Positions 17,658 through 26,855 are shown, counted from the first letter of the stretch. The stretch is DNA of 37,084 bases from an uncultured Bacteroides sp. (GCA_900542985.1 UQPQ01000027.1:1-37084); one strand, 5' to 3'. Notes: generated by a model from the sequence alone, not told the origin. Numbers and translations are program-made.

Positions 17658-17661
17658 GGCG

Positions 17662-17669
17662 CAAAGATA
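17662..17669 (-). promoter_or_regulatory. Putative -7 box of aspT-fbp
   Basis: The minus strand reads TATCTTTG. It lies only 4 bp from the ATG at 17657, implying a very short or absent 5' leader if used. No good -33 element. Confidence 0.45.
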
Positions 17670-17728
17670 CGTACTTTTGTTTATTGCAAGGGTTAGTTTA
17701 TGCGTTTTTTATGCGGGAAAAAGAAAAA

Positions 17729-17767
17729 ACACCCGCCAGCCTTGTGTTGCATGAGGCTGGCGGGTGT
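17729..17767 (-). terminator. Terminator of the dapL-glnN transcript
   Basis: A 14-bp perfect GC-rich stem (ACACCCGCCAGCCT at 17729-17742 with 17754-17767) and 11-nt loop. On the minus strand it is followed by TTTTTTCTTTTT. It lies 29 bp after the glnN stop. Confidence 0.92.
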
Positions 17768-17795
17768 ATATGGGTTGTAATACTTTGAATTGTTT

Positions 17796-19985
17796 TTATC
17801 GGATGAACAACAGTTCGCGGTATTTGGGCAGTGTCCACATCTGGTCGTCGATAATCAGTTCCAGCTTGTCGATGTGGTAACGGATTTGTTCCAGCATGGG
17901 GGCAATGTTGTCGTGGTAAGCAATCGCTTTGGCACGTTCTTCTGTTATGCGGTTGGCAACTTTACGTGCTTCTACCATTGCATCCACCTGTTCTTTGATG
18001 AAAGCAGTGTGTTCTGCAATCTCCTTGATGATAGCCAGATTTTCTGCCGACAGGCTTGCTGCTTCTTCTGCAGAGAAGAGAGATTTCATTTTGTAAGCGT
18101 TGTCTATCAGTTTGGTCTGGTATTCGATAGCAACCGGTACTACGTGGTTCATAACCAAATCGCCCAACACGCGTGCTTCAATCTGGATTTTCTTGGTATA
18201 CATTTCCCATTTTACTTCGTTGCGTGCTTCGAGCTCTTTACGGTTCATTACTCCTGTAGATTCGAACATACGTATTGTTTCCGGTTTCAGGTAGTTGTCG
18301 AAGATAATCGGGCAGCTTGTTTCACAATCCAAACCTCTGCGTGCTGCTTCTTCTTTCCATTCGTCGCTGTATCCGTTGCCATCGAAGCGGATAGGCTTAC
18401 ATTCCTTGATGTATTTGCGGATTACCTGAATGATAGCAGAAATCTTAGGCTCGCCTTTTTCAATCAGTTCGTTTACATCTTCTTTGAAACGTATCAGCTG
18501 TTCAGCCATGGCTGTGTTCAAGGCTATCATGGCACTTGCACAGTTGGCTTCCGAACCCGGTGCACGGAATTCGAAACGGTTTCCTGTAAATGCAAACGGT
18601 GAAGTACGGTTGCGGTCGGTATTATCGATAAGCAATTCCGGAATCTGTGGAATATCCAGTTTCATTCCTTGCTTGCCTCCCAAAGATACCAGATCGTTGC
18701 TGGTGCTTTCTTCCAAATGATCCAGCACTTTACTAAGCTGTGTACCCAAGAAAGAAGAAATAATTGCAGGAGGCGCTTCGTGTGCTCCCAGACGGTGTGC
18801 GTTGGTTGCACTCATGATGGAAGCTTTCAGCAATCCGTTATGATGGTATACTGCCATCAGGGTATTTACAACGAAGGTAATGAAGCGCAAGTTTTCTTCA
18901 GATGTTTTACCTGGTGCCATCAGCAACACTCCATTGTCTGTACCCAATGACCAGTTGTTGTGTTTACCTGAACCGTTTACTCCCTTAAATGGCTTTTCGT
19001 GGAGCAGTACGCGGAAACCGTGATTGCGGGCGATTTTACGCATCAACGACATCACCAGCATGTTATGGTCTACTGCCAAGTTACATTCTTCGTAAATTGG
19101 AGCCAACTCAAACTGATTGGGAGCAACTTCATTATGGCGTGTCTTTACCGGAATGCCTAATTCCAATGATTGGATTTCCAGTTCTTTCATGAAAGCTGCT
19201 ACACGGCTTGGAATTGCACCGAAATAATGGTCTTCCAACTGCTGGTTCTTAGATGCTTCGTGTCCCATCAAGGTACGTCCGGTGAGCAATAAGTCCGGGC
19301 GTGCTGCATAAAGACCTTCGTCTACAAGGAAATATTCTTGTTCCCATCCCAAGTAAGAAATTATTTTCTTTACAGAAGGATCGAAATAGTGTACTACGTC
19401 CAGCGCTGCCTTTGTGACCGCTCTGATAGATTTCAGCAATGGAGTTTTGTAGTCCAGAGATTCACCTGTATATGAAATAAAAATAGTAGGAATACACAAT
19501 GTATCATCTACAATGAATACTGGAGATGAAGGATCCCATGCACTGTATCCACGTGCTTCGAATGTATTTCTGATACCTCCATTGGGGAAAGATGAACCGT
19601 CTGATTCTTGCTGTACGAGCAGTTTTCCTGAAAACTCTTCCAACATGCCACCTTTTCCATCGTGCTCCACAAATGCATCGTGCTTCTCTGCAGTACCCTC
19701 GGTCAGTGGTTGGAACCAGTGAGTATAATGAGTAACTCCCATCTCAATGGCCCATCTTTTCATACCATTGGCTACTTCGTCGGCAATATTGCGATCAAGT
19801 GTTGCTCCGTTGTCTATTACGTCGATTAGTTTATTATAGACTTTGCTTGGCAGATATTTGAACATCTTTTCGCGGTTGAACACGTACTTGCCGAAGTATT
19901 CACTGGGGCGTTCTGCTGGTGAAAGTACTTCAACCGGTTTTTTGTGAAAAGCCTGTTCTACTACTCTGAATCTTAATTTTGACAT
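17796..19985 (-). CDS. glnN: Type III glutamine synthetase
   Basis: Makes glutamine from glutamate, ammonia and ATP, the entry point of ammonium assimilation. The 729 residues are the length of GSIII, much larger than GSI. Signature blocks are GGIRNTFEARGYSAWDPSSP (136-155), VKTRHNEVAPNQFE (280-293), and the ATP/glutamate site NGSGKHNNWS (337-346), with NRFEFRAPGSEANCASAM further on. It follows dapL with a 42-bp gap and ends at a strong terminator. GSIII is dodecameric and typical of Bacteroides. I see no clear promoter of its own in the gap. Confidence 0.96.
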   Translation of the reverse strand: MSKLRFRVVEQAFHKKPVEVLSPAERPSEYFGKYVFNREKMFKYLPSKVYNKLIDVIDNGATLDRNIADEVANGMKRWAIEMGVTHYTHWFQPLTEGTAEKHDAFVEHDGKGGMLEEFSGKLLVQQESDGSSFPNGGIRNTFEARGYSAWDPSSPVFIVDDTLCIPTIFISYTGESLDYKTPLLKSIRAVTKAALDVVHYFDPSVKKIISYLGWEQEYFLVDEGLYAARPDLLLTGRTLMGHEASKNQQLEDHYFGAIPSRVAAFMKELEIQSLELGIPVKTRHNEVAPNQFELAPIYEECNLAVDHNMLVMSLMRKIARNHGFRVLLHEKPFKGVNGSGKHNNWSLGTDNGVLLMAPGKTSEENLRFITFVVNTLMAVYHHNGLLKASIMSATNAHRLGAHEAPPAIISSFLGTQLSKVLDHLEESTSNDLVSLGGKQGMKLDIPQIPELLIDNTDRNRTSPFAFTGNRFEFRAPGSEANCASAMIALNTAMAEQLIRFKEDVNELIEKGEPKISAIIQVIRKYIKECKPIRFDGNGYSDEWKEEAARRGLDCETSCPIIFDNYLKPETIRMFESTGVMNRKELEARNEVKWEMYTKKIQIEARVLGDLVMNHVVPVAIEYQTKLIDNAYKMKSLFSAEEAASLSAENLAIIKEIAEHTAFIKEQVDAMVEARKVANRITEERAKAIAYHDNIAPMLEQIRYHIDKLELIIDDQMWTLPKYRELLFIR

Positions 19986-20027
19986 AATACCTAAAGTTGT
20001 TTTTATTGTTGTTTTTATTTTAGTTGC

Positions 20028-21263
20028 TTATTGTTTAGCCCATTGTTGTATACGCTGCATGGCTTCTTTACACTGCTCGGTAGTATTGAAAGCCGTTAAG
20101 CGCAGATATTCATTCCCGTTTTGTCCAAATCCAATTCCTGGAGTACCTACAATATTGGCTTCATAGAGTAAAGTCTCGAAGAATTGCCAGGAGTTAAGAT
20201 GGCCGGGAGCTTTTATCCAGAAGAAAGGTGCATGATTTCCACCGAAGAAAGACAGGCTTGTTTGTGAAAGCATATCTTTCATCAGTTGTGTATTGTGCAT
20301 GTAATAAGATACAAATTCTTTTACTTGTTTCTTTCCTTCGGATGTGTATAGTGCTTCTGCACTACGCTGACTGATGTAAGATGCACCATTGAATTTGATG
20401 GAGCGATGCCGGTTCCATAATTTGTTGAGCATAATGCGCTCTCCTTTCAGTGTGGTAGCCGTGACTTCTTTGGGGATAACTGTATATCCACATCTTACTC
20501 CGGTAAAACCAGCTGTTTTGGAGAAACTTCTAAACTCTATTGCTACTTTTTTAGCTCCTTTTATTTCGTAGATGGAGTGAGGAATATCCGGATCTTGTAT
20601 GTAAGCCTCATAGGTTGAGTCGTACATTATCAAGGCATCATTTTCAATGGCATAATTTACCCATTTCTTCAGCTCTGTCTTGTTCATGGCAACTCCTGTC
20701 GGATCATTGGGATAGCATAAATAGATTATGTCAATCCGCTGAGAGGGAATATGAGGCATGAACTGGTTTTCGGGTGTACAAGGCAGATAAACGACATTAC
20801 TCCATAAACCTTCTTCTTCAAAACATCCAGCTCGTCCACACATCACATTCGATTCAATATAACATGGATGAATCGGGTCGGTAACTCCGATACTGTTATC
20901 ATGTCTCAAAATATCCCCAATATTACCAATGTCGGTCTTTGCTCCGTCATTGATGAATATTTCACTGGGTTCGAGTGATACACCTCTAGACAGATAATCA
21001 TTCTTGAGAATAGCTTCGATAAGGAATGGATAGCCTTGTCTGGGGGCATATCCGTGAAAACTGTGTGAACTGGTAAATTCTTCGGCTGCTTTGTGCATGG
21101 CATTGACAGCTGCTTGAGGAAGAGGAAGGGAGACATCTCCTGAGCCTAAGTCGATGATGTGTGCCTTAGGATGAGTTACCTTGAAGGAATTGACCTTTTT
21201 TGTCACTTCAGAAAAAAAGTATTGGTCAGGTAGCTTGAGGAAATGTTCGTTTACTAATGCCAT
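20028..21263 (-). CDS. dapL: LL-diaminopimelate aminotransferase
   Basis: Transfers an amino group from glutamate to tetrahydrodipicolinate, giving LL-diaminopimelate in one step for lysine and peptidoglycan. A 411-residue fold-type I PLP enzyme with the family motifs HGYAPRQGYPFLIEAI (70-85), INDGAKTDIGNI (104-115), CYPNDPTGV (183-191) and the PLP lysine in SFSKTAGFTGVRCG (Lys249). The start MALVNEHFLKLPDQYFFSEV fits the family. glnN follows after 42 bp, so nitrogen assimilation and diaminopimelate synthesis appear linked. dapF, a frequent neighbour, is not here; a YitT gene is divergent instead. Confidence 0.93.
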   Translation of the reverse strand: MALVNEHFLKLPDQYFFSEVTKKVNSFKVTHPKAHIIDLGSGDVSLPLPQAAVNAMHKAAEEFTSSHSFHGYAPRQGYPFLIEAILKNDYLSRGVSLEPSEIFINDGAKTDIGNIGDILRHDNSIGVTDPIHPCYIESNVMCGRAGCFEEEGLWSNVVYLPCTPENQFMPHIPSQRIDIIYLCYPNDPTGVAMNKTELKKWVNYAIENDALIMYDSTYEAYIQDPDIPHSIYEIKGAKKVAIEFRSFSKTAGFTGVRCGYTVIPKEVTATTLKGERIMLNKLWNRHRSIKFNGASYISQRSAEALYTSEGKKQVKEFVSYYMHNTQLMKDMLSQTSLSFFGGNHAPFFWIKAPGHLNSWQFFETLLYEANIVGTPGIGFGQNGNEYLRLTAFNTTEQCKEAMQRIQQWAKQ

Positions 21264-21290
21264 AATTTAATAGTAAAAACTATTTTGCTG

Positions 21291-21320
21291 CAAAAATACG
21301 AATTTTATGTCATTTGCAAA
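21291..21320 (-). promoter_or_regulatory. Putative promoter of dapL-glnN
   Basis: On the minus strand TTTG (21320-21317), an 18-bp spacer, then TATTTTTG (21298-21291), 27 bp before the dapL ATG. Both boxes match the Bacteroides consensus. Confidence 0.6.
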
Positions 21321-21423
21321 AGATTTTGTTTTATGGATTTTTACATAAAGATTGTTTTAACGTATTCTTTGTGTCTTTCTGGAAAAATATAAAATGTTCT
21401 GCCTTTATATTTAGGTTTTTTTC

Positions 21424-21431
21424 TATTTTTG
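21424..21431 (+). promoter_or_regulatory. Putative -7 box of the YitT-Crp pair
   Basis: TATTTTTG matches TAnnTTTG, 27 bp before the YitT ATG. The -33 region is not convincing. Confidence 0.45.
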
Positions 21432-21458
21432 TACTGAATTTTAAATAGAACAACGACA

Positions 21459-22346
21459 ATGAATCAGGCTTTATCTGCTACTCGTAAACAGAAAATTTTG
21501 AGAGAAACCAAAGATTATTTAATGATAGCTTTGGGTATGGTGATGTATGGTATTGGCTGGACTGCATTCCTTTTGCCTAGTGATATTCCATCGGGTGCGG
21601 TACCGGGTATTGCATCTATAGTCTATTGGGCTACAGGTTTTCCTGTTCAATATACCTATTTGATTATTAATTTTCTTCTATTATTACTGGCTTTGAAAAT
21701 ACTAGGCTTGAAGTTTTGTTTGAAAACGATATTTGCCGTGTTTGTATTGACTGCAATCTTAGGCGTTATTCAGAGCTTTTTTAAAGAAGGCTTGATTCAC
21801 GATCAGCCGTTTATGGCGTGTGTGTTGGGAGCTTCGTTTTGTGGGGGTGGTATTGGTGTAGCATTTTCCGCCAATGGAAGTACGGGTGGTACAGATATCA
21901 TTGCCGCAATAGTCAATAAGTATCGTGATATCACACTAGGTCGAGTGATATTAATATGTGATGTGATTATTATTTCATCCAGTTATCTGGTGCTGCATGA
22001 TTGGGAAAAGGTAGTATACGGATATACAGTATTGTTTATTTCCAGTTTTGTCTTGGATCAAGTTGTAAACAGCGCCCGCCAGTCTGTGCAGTTTTTCATT
22101 ATATCTTCTAAGTATGAAGAAATAGGACGCCGTATTAATAAAGACTTGCATCGTGGAGTTACTTTCATTGATGGCGTAGGTTGTTATACTCAAAATAATG
22201 TGAAGATGATGTTTGTGCTGGCTAAGAAACGTGAGTCTAGTACTATTTTTCGCTTAATTAAAGATATAGATCCTCATGCTTTTGTCTCTCAAAGTGCTGT
22301 AATTGGTGTTTTTGGAGAAGGATTTGATAAGATAAAAGTAAAATAA
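21459..22346 (+). CDS. YitT family membrane protein with DUF2179 domain
   Basis: A 295-residue protein: five to six hydrophobic helices in residues about 20-205 (GMVMYGIGWTAFLLPSDIPSGAVPGIA and GGGIGVAFSANGSTGGTDIIAAI are the typical YitT signatures), then a soluble DUF2179 domain of about 80 residues ending near IGVFGEGFDKIKVK. The family is widespread but without an established substrate. The gene is divergent from dapL and followed after 13 bp by a Crp/Fnr regulator in the same direction, so the two are probably one transcription unit. Confidence 0.88.
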   Translation: MNQALSATRKQKILRETKDYLMIALGMVMYGIGWTAFLLPSDIPSGAVPGIASIVYWATGFPVQYTYLIINFLLLLLALKILGLKFCLKTIFAVFVLTAILGVIQSFFKEGLIHDQPFMACVLGASFCGGGIGVAFSANGSTGGTDIIAAIVNKYRDITLGRVILICDVIIISSSYLVLHDWEKVVYGYTVLFISSFVLDQVVNSARQSVQFFIISSKYEEIGRRINKDLHRGVTFIDGVGCYTQNNVKMMFVLAKKRESSTIFRLIKDIDPHAFVSQSAVIGVFGEGFDKIKVK

Positions 22347-22359
22347 ACTTTAGAAACTT

Positions 22360-22947
22360 ATGACAACAAGTGTTGAAATAGTACGGAGCATTGCTGCTCA
22401 GTACCATGTTTTGTTGAAAAAGGAAAGTATACATGCCTTGGCAGATATTCTTGTATGCAGAAAATATAAAAAAGGCGAGCGTGTTCTGAACGAAGGTGAG
22501 TATTGCAAATGCATGCGTTATATAGAAAAAGGTATGACGCGACAGTTTTATTTTAAATATGATAAAGATTTAACCGAGCATATTGCATATGAGGGGGGGA
22601 TGGTGATTTGTCTGGAGAGCTATTTGAAAGAAGAGCCGACCCGTCTGATGATTGAAACGTTGGAACCTACAATCGTATGGGAAATTTATAAAAGCGAAGT
22701 AGAGGCATTGGCAGAGCAACATGCGGATATAGGTAAATTATACCGTAAGTTCTTCGAGTATTCTCTGATAGAATCGCAAATAAAGGCCGATACATTACGT
22801 TTTGAACCGGCCTATGAGCGATATATCCGTCTTTTACAACTTCATCCTGAAATATTGAAGCGTGCTCCGTTGGTTTATATAGCTTCTTTGCTGCAGATGA
22901 CTCCAGAAACGTTAAGTCGTGTAAGATCTGCCAGCTTGAATGCCTGA
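22360..22947 (+). CDS. Crp/Fnr family transcriptional regulator
   Basis: A 195-residue protein with an N-terminal cyclic-nucleotide-binding-type beta-roll (about 20-115, ILVCRKYKKGERVLNEGEYCKCMRYIEKG), a dimerisation helix (AEQHADIGKLYRKFFEYSLIESQIKA) and a C-terminal helix-turn-helix (VYIASLLQMTPETLSRVRSA, near 172-191). The phosphate-binding RxS cassette of true cAMP receptors is not obvious, and there is no N-terminal Fe-S cysteine cluster, so its signal is unknown. Such short Crp-like proteins are common in Bacteroidetes. It follows the YitT gene by 13 bp and may report on what YitT transports; that is only a positional inference. Confidence 0.85.
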   Translation: MTTSVEIVRSIAAQYHVLLKKESIHALADILVCRKYKKGERVLNEGEYCKCMRYIEKGMTRQFYFKYDKDLTEHIAYEGGMVICLESYLKEEPTRLMIETLEPTIVWEIYKSEVEALAEQHADIGKLYRKFFEYSLIESQIKADTLRFEPAYERYIRLLQLHPEILKRAPLVYIASLLQMTPETLSRVRSASLNA

Positions 22948-22959
22948 TATATTTTTAAA

Positions 22960-22993
22960 GAAGTAGGTATTAAAATAAAATAATACCTACTTC
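22960..22993. terminator. Convergent terminator hairpin
   Basis: GAAGTAGGTATTA (22960-22972) pairs perfectly over 13 bp with 22981-22993 around an 8-nt AT-rich loop. The right arm lies inside the last codons of the minus-strand repeat protein, whose stop is at 22970-22972. It can end both convergent transcripts, though the T-tracts are short. Confidence 0.6.
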
Positions 22994-24220
22994 GAATGTA
23001 GCTTTATCGTCGAAGTTTCCACTGTGACCATATGTCTTTGTCCAGCTGTATCCACCGGATGCAAAGACACCTATCTTCTTGCTTATATTATATTCAATGT
23101 TGACGCGTGGCTGGAGTGCATACAACCGTGCTGGATATCCATTGTCTTTATTCTTCAGGCTTTCGATATGATAATATCCCATATCGGCACTGATTTCTAA
23201 CTGGGGGAGGATAGGATAATATACTCCTGCACGATAGAATGCGCTGAAAGAAAACTTGGCATCCGTATCAAAATAATAGGCACCTGTACCGATTTGGGTA
23301 TATGTGTGTTGGTTTTTAAAGCGCACTGCTACATTTACCTTGTTCAGATTGCCTCCGGAGATAATCAATTGGGGACGTGTACGTGGGTTCCAGTTGACCA
23401 GTCCGATCTGCCGTGCAGAAATACTGTCTTGGCTGATGTTGATAAGTCCCAATTGCCATCCCTTGTTCCTTTTGGTTTCTACATTGCTTACTCCGATTTG
23501 TAGTCCTCTGTTCTGTTCGCTGTAGTTTGCCAGTCCAAGCTGTAATCCTTTATTGTTGACAGTCACATTGCCTAATCCGGCCAACTGTACCCCTTTATTG
23601 CTTTCTCCCGCTACATTGAGCAAAGCCGACAGTTGAACTCCTTTGATACTGTTGCCATTTACATTCATTAATCCACCGATTGACATACCCGAATAATCCT
23701 GACCGTTGATATTGGCCAGTCCGGCTATATGTACACCACCGGAAGATTTTCCACTCAGATTAATCAATCCTCCAAGAAAGAATCCTCTGGTGCTTCCATT
23801 GACTACGTTACCAATGCCGGAGAGTTGAAACCCATTGGCTTCTTTGCCGCTTACGTTCATCAATCCAGATAATACCATTCCATTGGATGTTTTTCCTGTT
23901 ACGTTGGCAATGCCGGCAATTTGCAGACCGGACATATTTAATCCTGTTACGTTAGTAATACCGGCAACTTGTATTCCTTTAACGTATTGGTGAGTAATAC
24001 TTGAAATGGCATTGAGGCCAAAGCCTTGCAAATTGGCATAATTACTAAGCAAGCCAATATTTACATAAGTCTGAGGAGGATCCTTTTTCTTATTGGTAAT
24101 ACTGAGAGCCATATTGGGCCCTTTTTTGAGACCTTTTGGCTTGGCCGAGTAGGAACTATTTGTTCCTGTCAGGACAAAGCCTAACAGGAACAATGCTATG
24201 AGTTGTTTGTTTGATTTCAT
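22970..24220 (-). CDS. Secreted surface-repeat protein (LA_2272-like repeats) with barrel-like C-terminus
   Basis: A 416-residue protein with a signal peptide (about 1-26, ending SSYSA). Residues about 79-275 are a tandem repeat of about 13 units, most 16 residues long, with the core G-(I/L/V)-Q-(L/I)-(A/S)-G-(I/L)-x-N-(V/I)-x-G; for example GIQVAGITNVTG followed by GLQIAGIANVTG. Later units shorten to GLQLGLANYS. This fits the LA_2272 surface-repeat family; a beta-helix-like fold is likely. Residues about 285-416 have alternating barrel-type strands and end in the hydrophobic phenylalanine terminus VGIILF, as in outer-membrane proteins. It starts 6 bp after the acyl-CoA ligase stop, so the two are cotranscribed. 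Function unknown. Confidence 0.75.
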   Translation of the reverse strand: MKSNKQLIALFLLGFVLTGTNSSYSAKPKGLKKGPNMALSITNKKKDPPQTYVNIGLLSNYANLQGFGLNAISSITHQYVKGIQVAGITNVTGLNMSGLQIAGIANVTGKTSNGMVLSGLMNVSGKEANGFQLSGIGNVVNGSTRGFFLGGLINLSGKSSGGVHIAGLANINGQDYSGMSIGGLMNVNGNSIKGVQLSALLNVAGESNKGVQLAGLGNVTVNNKGLQLGLANYSEQNRGLQIGVSNVETKRNKGWQLGLINISQDSISARQIGLVNWNPRTRPQLIISGGNLNKVNVAVRFKNQHTYTQIGTGAYYFDTDAKFSFSAFYRAGVYYPILPQLEISADMGYYHIESLKNKDNGYPARLYALQPRVNIEYNISKKIGVFASGGYSWTKTYGHSGNFDDKATFEVGIILF

Positions 24221-24226
24221 TTGAAC

Positions 24227-25885
24227 TTACTTTATATCCTGATATAAGAAGCGTTTGATACTCTTTTTAGGAGTTTTTTCAAACTCTTCTGGTTGTATAG
24301 TGATACGAGTGATCTGTGAGTATCCCGGAAGTTCTTGATTCAAAGCTATACGGTTGTTTTCCATTACCTGCGCAATGTCGGCATCAGTCATTCCCTGTGC
24401 ATATGCTTCTTCAAAGTCGGGATATACAAGTGCCGTCAGTTTGTGGTCGGCCTGTTGGATGACAATGTTTTCTGCTACCAAAGGCATATTGGCCAATTTA
24501 TCCTCGATTTCTTCCGGATAAATATTTTGTCCCGATGGTCCTAACAACATATTCTTGCTACGGCCTTTGATAGTAATGTTTCCTGCTGCATCCATTACTC
24601 CTAAATCGCCAGTATGCAGCCATCCGTCTTTGTCGATGACCTGAGCTGTTGCTTCGGGGTTCTTGTAGTAGCCCAACATTACGTTATCACCTCGTGTCAG
24701 AATTTCTCCTACTATATTTTCCGGGTCCGGACTGTCGATACGCACTTCCATACGTGGAGCTGATTTTCCGCAAGATCCCGGCTTGAAGCGTTTCCAGTCT
24801 TCATAACTGATAATAGGGGCACATTCTGTCATTCCGTATCCTACCGTATAAGGGAAGTCAATACTTTTCAGTAATTGCTCTACTTCCTGATTGAAGGCTG
24901 CTCCACCTATGATAATTTCGTGGAAATTACCTCCGAATCCCTGTATCATGTGTTCGCGTACGGTAGCCTTGATCTTATCGTTGATAATAGGTACCTTAAG
25001 CAGGATTTTCATTTTCAGTGTTTCCAACTTAGGCAATACGTTTTTCTTGATAATCTTTTCAATAATAAGAGGTACTGCGATGACAATATGTGGTTTTACT
25101 TCTGCAAAGGCCTGGAAGATAATCTTCGGACTTGGCATACGGGTGAGGAAGTAAACATGGCATCCGCACGCAACTTCGTATAAAAATTCGAAAGCCAGAC
25201 CATACATGTGTGCCATGGGAAGCATGGATACCACTCTGTCTCCCGGTTTGAGTGGCAGAACCTCGAAAGCAAACTGTGTGTTAGACCATAAAGCACGGTA
25301 AGGTATCATTACTCCCTTGGACGCACTGGTTGTGCCAGAGGTATAATTGATGACTGCCAGTTCTTCTGTTTCATCACGGCGGTAACTTACGTGTTCACGA
25401 CGGAAATTACGAGGGAATTTACGTCCGAACAATTCGTTGAGGTGCTCGCGTGCGTATTCCAACTGCTTACTGCGGCATACCAGTAATGTAAAATCTGTCA
25501 TTAGGATAATACCTTCCAGTTGCGGCATTTCCTTTTCGTCGAGCGACTCCCATATTACATCTCCTGCAAAGAGAAGGCGGGCGCCCGAGTGATTGACAAT
25601 GTTATGTATATTGTCTGCTTTAAATTCGTGAAGAATGGGGACTGCTACAGCTCCATAAGTCAGGATGGCCAGAAAAGCCACTCCCCAATGTGAACTGTTC
25701 CGTCCGCAAATGGCTACCTTGTCGCCAGGTTGTATTCCGCTCTCGGCAAGCAGAATATGCAATTTCTCTATTTTACGAGCTACGTCCTTATACTGCAAGG
25801 TTGCACCTTTATAGTCGGTCAGAGCATCCAAATCCCAATTTTTTTTGATGCTTTCTTCTATAAAAGCTAAAAAACTTTTTTCCAT
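24227..25885 (-). CDS. AMP-binding long-chain fatty acid-CoA ligase
   Basis: Activates fatty acids as acyl-adenylate and then acyl-CoA. A 552-residue ANL-superfamily enzyme with the phosphate loop YTSGTTSASKG (181-191), the substrate motif YGMTECAP (350-357), the hinge motif GWLHTGDLG (421-429) and a C-terminal catalytic domain containing GRSKNMLLGPSGQNIYPEEIE. It has no signal peptide, so it acts at the cytosolic membrane face. It is the first gene of a pair with the secreted repeat protein 6 bp downstream. Chain-length preference cannot be read, and an acyl-ACP ligase role is an alternative. Confidence 0.9.
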   Translation of the reverse strand: MEKSFLAFIEESIKKNWDLDALTDYKGATLQYKDVARKIEKLHILLAESGIQPGDKVAICGRNSSHWGVAFLAILTYGAVAVPILHEFKADNIHNIVNHSGARLLFAGDVIWESLDEKEMPQLEGIILMTDFTLLVCRSKQLEYAREHLNELFGRKFPRNFRREHVSYRRDETEELAVINYTSGTTSASKGVMIPYRALWSNTQFAFEVLPLKPGDRVVSMLPMAHMYGLAFEFLYEVACGCHVYFLTRMPSPKIIFQAFAEVKPHIVIAVPLIIEKIIKKNVLPKLETLKMKILLKVPIINDKIKATVREHMIQGFGGNFHEIIIGGAAFNQEVEQLLKSIDFPYTVGYGMTECAPIISYEDWKRFKPGSCGKSAPRMEVRIDSPDPENIVGEILTRGDNVMLGYYKNPEATAQVIDKDGWLHTGDLGVMDAAGNITIKGRSKNMLLGPSGQNIYPEEIEDKLANMPLVAENIVIQQADHKLTALVYPDFEEAYAQGMTDADIAQVMENNRIALNQELPGYSQITRITIQPEEFEKTPKKSIKRFLYQDIK

Positions 25886-25925
25886 AATTTAAAATTTAAA
25901 CTGCACATAGGGGCAGTAGTTTGTG

Positions 25926-25957
25926 CAAATATAGCTTTTTATTCTTTGTCGGGCAAT
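25926..25957 (-). promoter_or_regulatory. Putative promoter of the acyl-CoA ligase pair
   Basis: On the minus strand ATTG (25957-25954), a 20-bp spacer, then TATATTTG (25933-25926), 40 bp before the ATG. The -7 is a perfect match and the -33 matches three of four bases. Confidence 0.55.
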
Positions 25958-26076
25958 TTATTTCTATGCAAAATCATATCGGAATACGATAGAATAAATT
26001 TCTTGAATGTAAATGAATCTTTTGCCGGATGGATATTTTTTTGCATTAGTGATGTACGATTCTTCTTCTTTTTTTA

Positions 26077-26084
26077 TAACTTTG
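26077..26084 (+). promoter_or_regulatory. Putative -7 box of the aquaporin gene
   Basis: TAACTTTG, a perfect TAnnTTTG match, about 85 bp before the start codon. No TTTG at the expected -33 position. Confidence 0.4.
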
Positions 26085-26168
26085 AGAAAGAGGCTTTTCC
26101 GCATATTGATGAAGAAAGTTGATGAAAGGGAAAATCAGTCGGTCATTGAATTATTCACTTAAATAAAA

Positions 26169-26855
26169 ATGCCTATGAAAAAGTATGTAGCTGAATTAAT
26201 CGGAACTTTGGTTCTGGTATTGATGGGATGCGGCAGTGCCGTGTTTGCTGGAAATATAGCCGGAACGGTAGGTGATGGAGTTGGGACCTTGGGTGTGGCT
26301 TTCGCTTTCGGACTTGCGGTGGTCGCTATGGCTTATACCATAGGAAATATTTCGGGTTGCCACATAAATCCGGCTATTACCTTGGGTGTATGGCTTTCGG
26401 GAAGAATGAGAACGAAGCGTGCCATGATGTATATGCTGTTTCAGGTGGTAGGCGGTATTTTAGGGGCACTGTTGCTTTCCTTGCTGGTAGCAACTGGTGC
26501 ACATGAAGGGCCAACATTCACGGGTGCCAATAGCTTTGCACCCGAACATATGTGGCAGGCATTTCTTGCCGAAACGGTGTTTACGGCATTATTTGTATGG
26601 GTTGTATTGGGTACTACCGACGAGAAGAAAGGAGCCGGCAATATGGCCGGTCTGGTGATTGGTCTTACTTTGGTATTGGTACATATTGTTTGTATCCCTA
26701 TCACCGGTACTTCTGTGAATCCGGCCCGTAGTATTGGACCAGCTTTGATGGAAGGTGGTCAGGCTATGGGACAATTGTGGCTGTTTATTGTTGCTCCTAT
26801 GCTTGGAGGAGCAATTGCCGCTGGAGTCTGGAGGTTTATTAAGTCGGAAGCTTAG
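26169..26855 (+). CDS. AqpZ-type aquaporin
   Basis: A 228-residue MIP-family channel with six membrane helices and both NPA half-helices: GCHINPAITLG in the first half and GTSVNPARSIG in the second. In the second half LVHIVCIPITGTSVNPAR keeps the His, Thr and Arg that line the narrow AqpZ filter, so water rather than glycerol is the likely substrate. The start may be the ATG at 26169 or the one at 26175 (MKKYVAELIG); the second fits the family N-terminus slightly better. It stands alone between two minus-strand operons and is followed by a hairpin terminator. Confidence 0.93.
   Translation: MPMKKYVAELIGTLVLVLMGCGSAVFAGNIAGTVGDGVGTLGVAFAFGLAVVAMAYTIGNISGCHINPAITLGVWLSGRMRTKRAMMYMLFQVVGGILGALLLSLLVATGAHEGPTFTGANSFAPEHMWQAFLAETVFTALFVWVVLGTTDEKKGAGNMAGLVIGLTLVLVHIVCIPITGTSVNPARSIGPALMEGGQAMGQLWLFIVAPMLGGAIAAGVWRFIKSEA

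Noticed and set aside
17790..18602. Open frame of 270 codons on the plus strand
   Set aside because: It lies fully antisense to glnN, has a Cys/Phe-rich composition typical of reverse-frame reading, and no family match.
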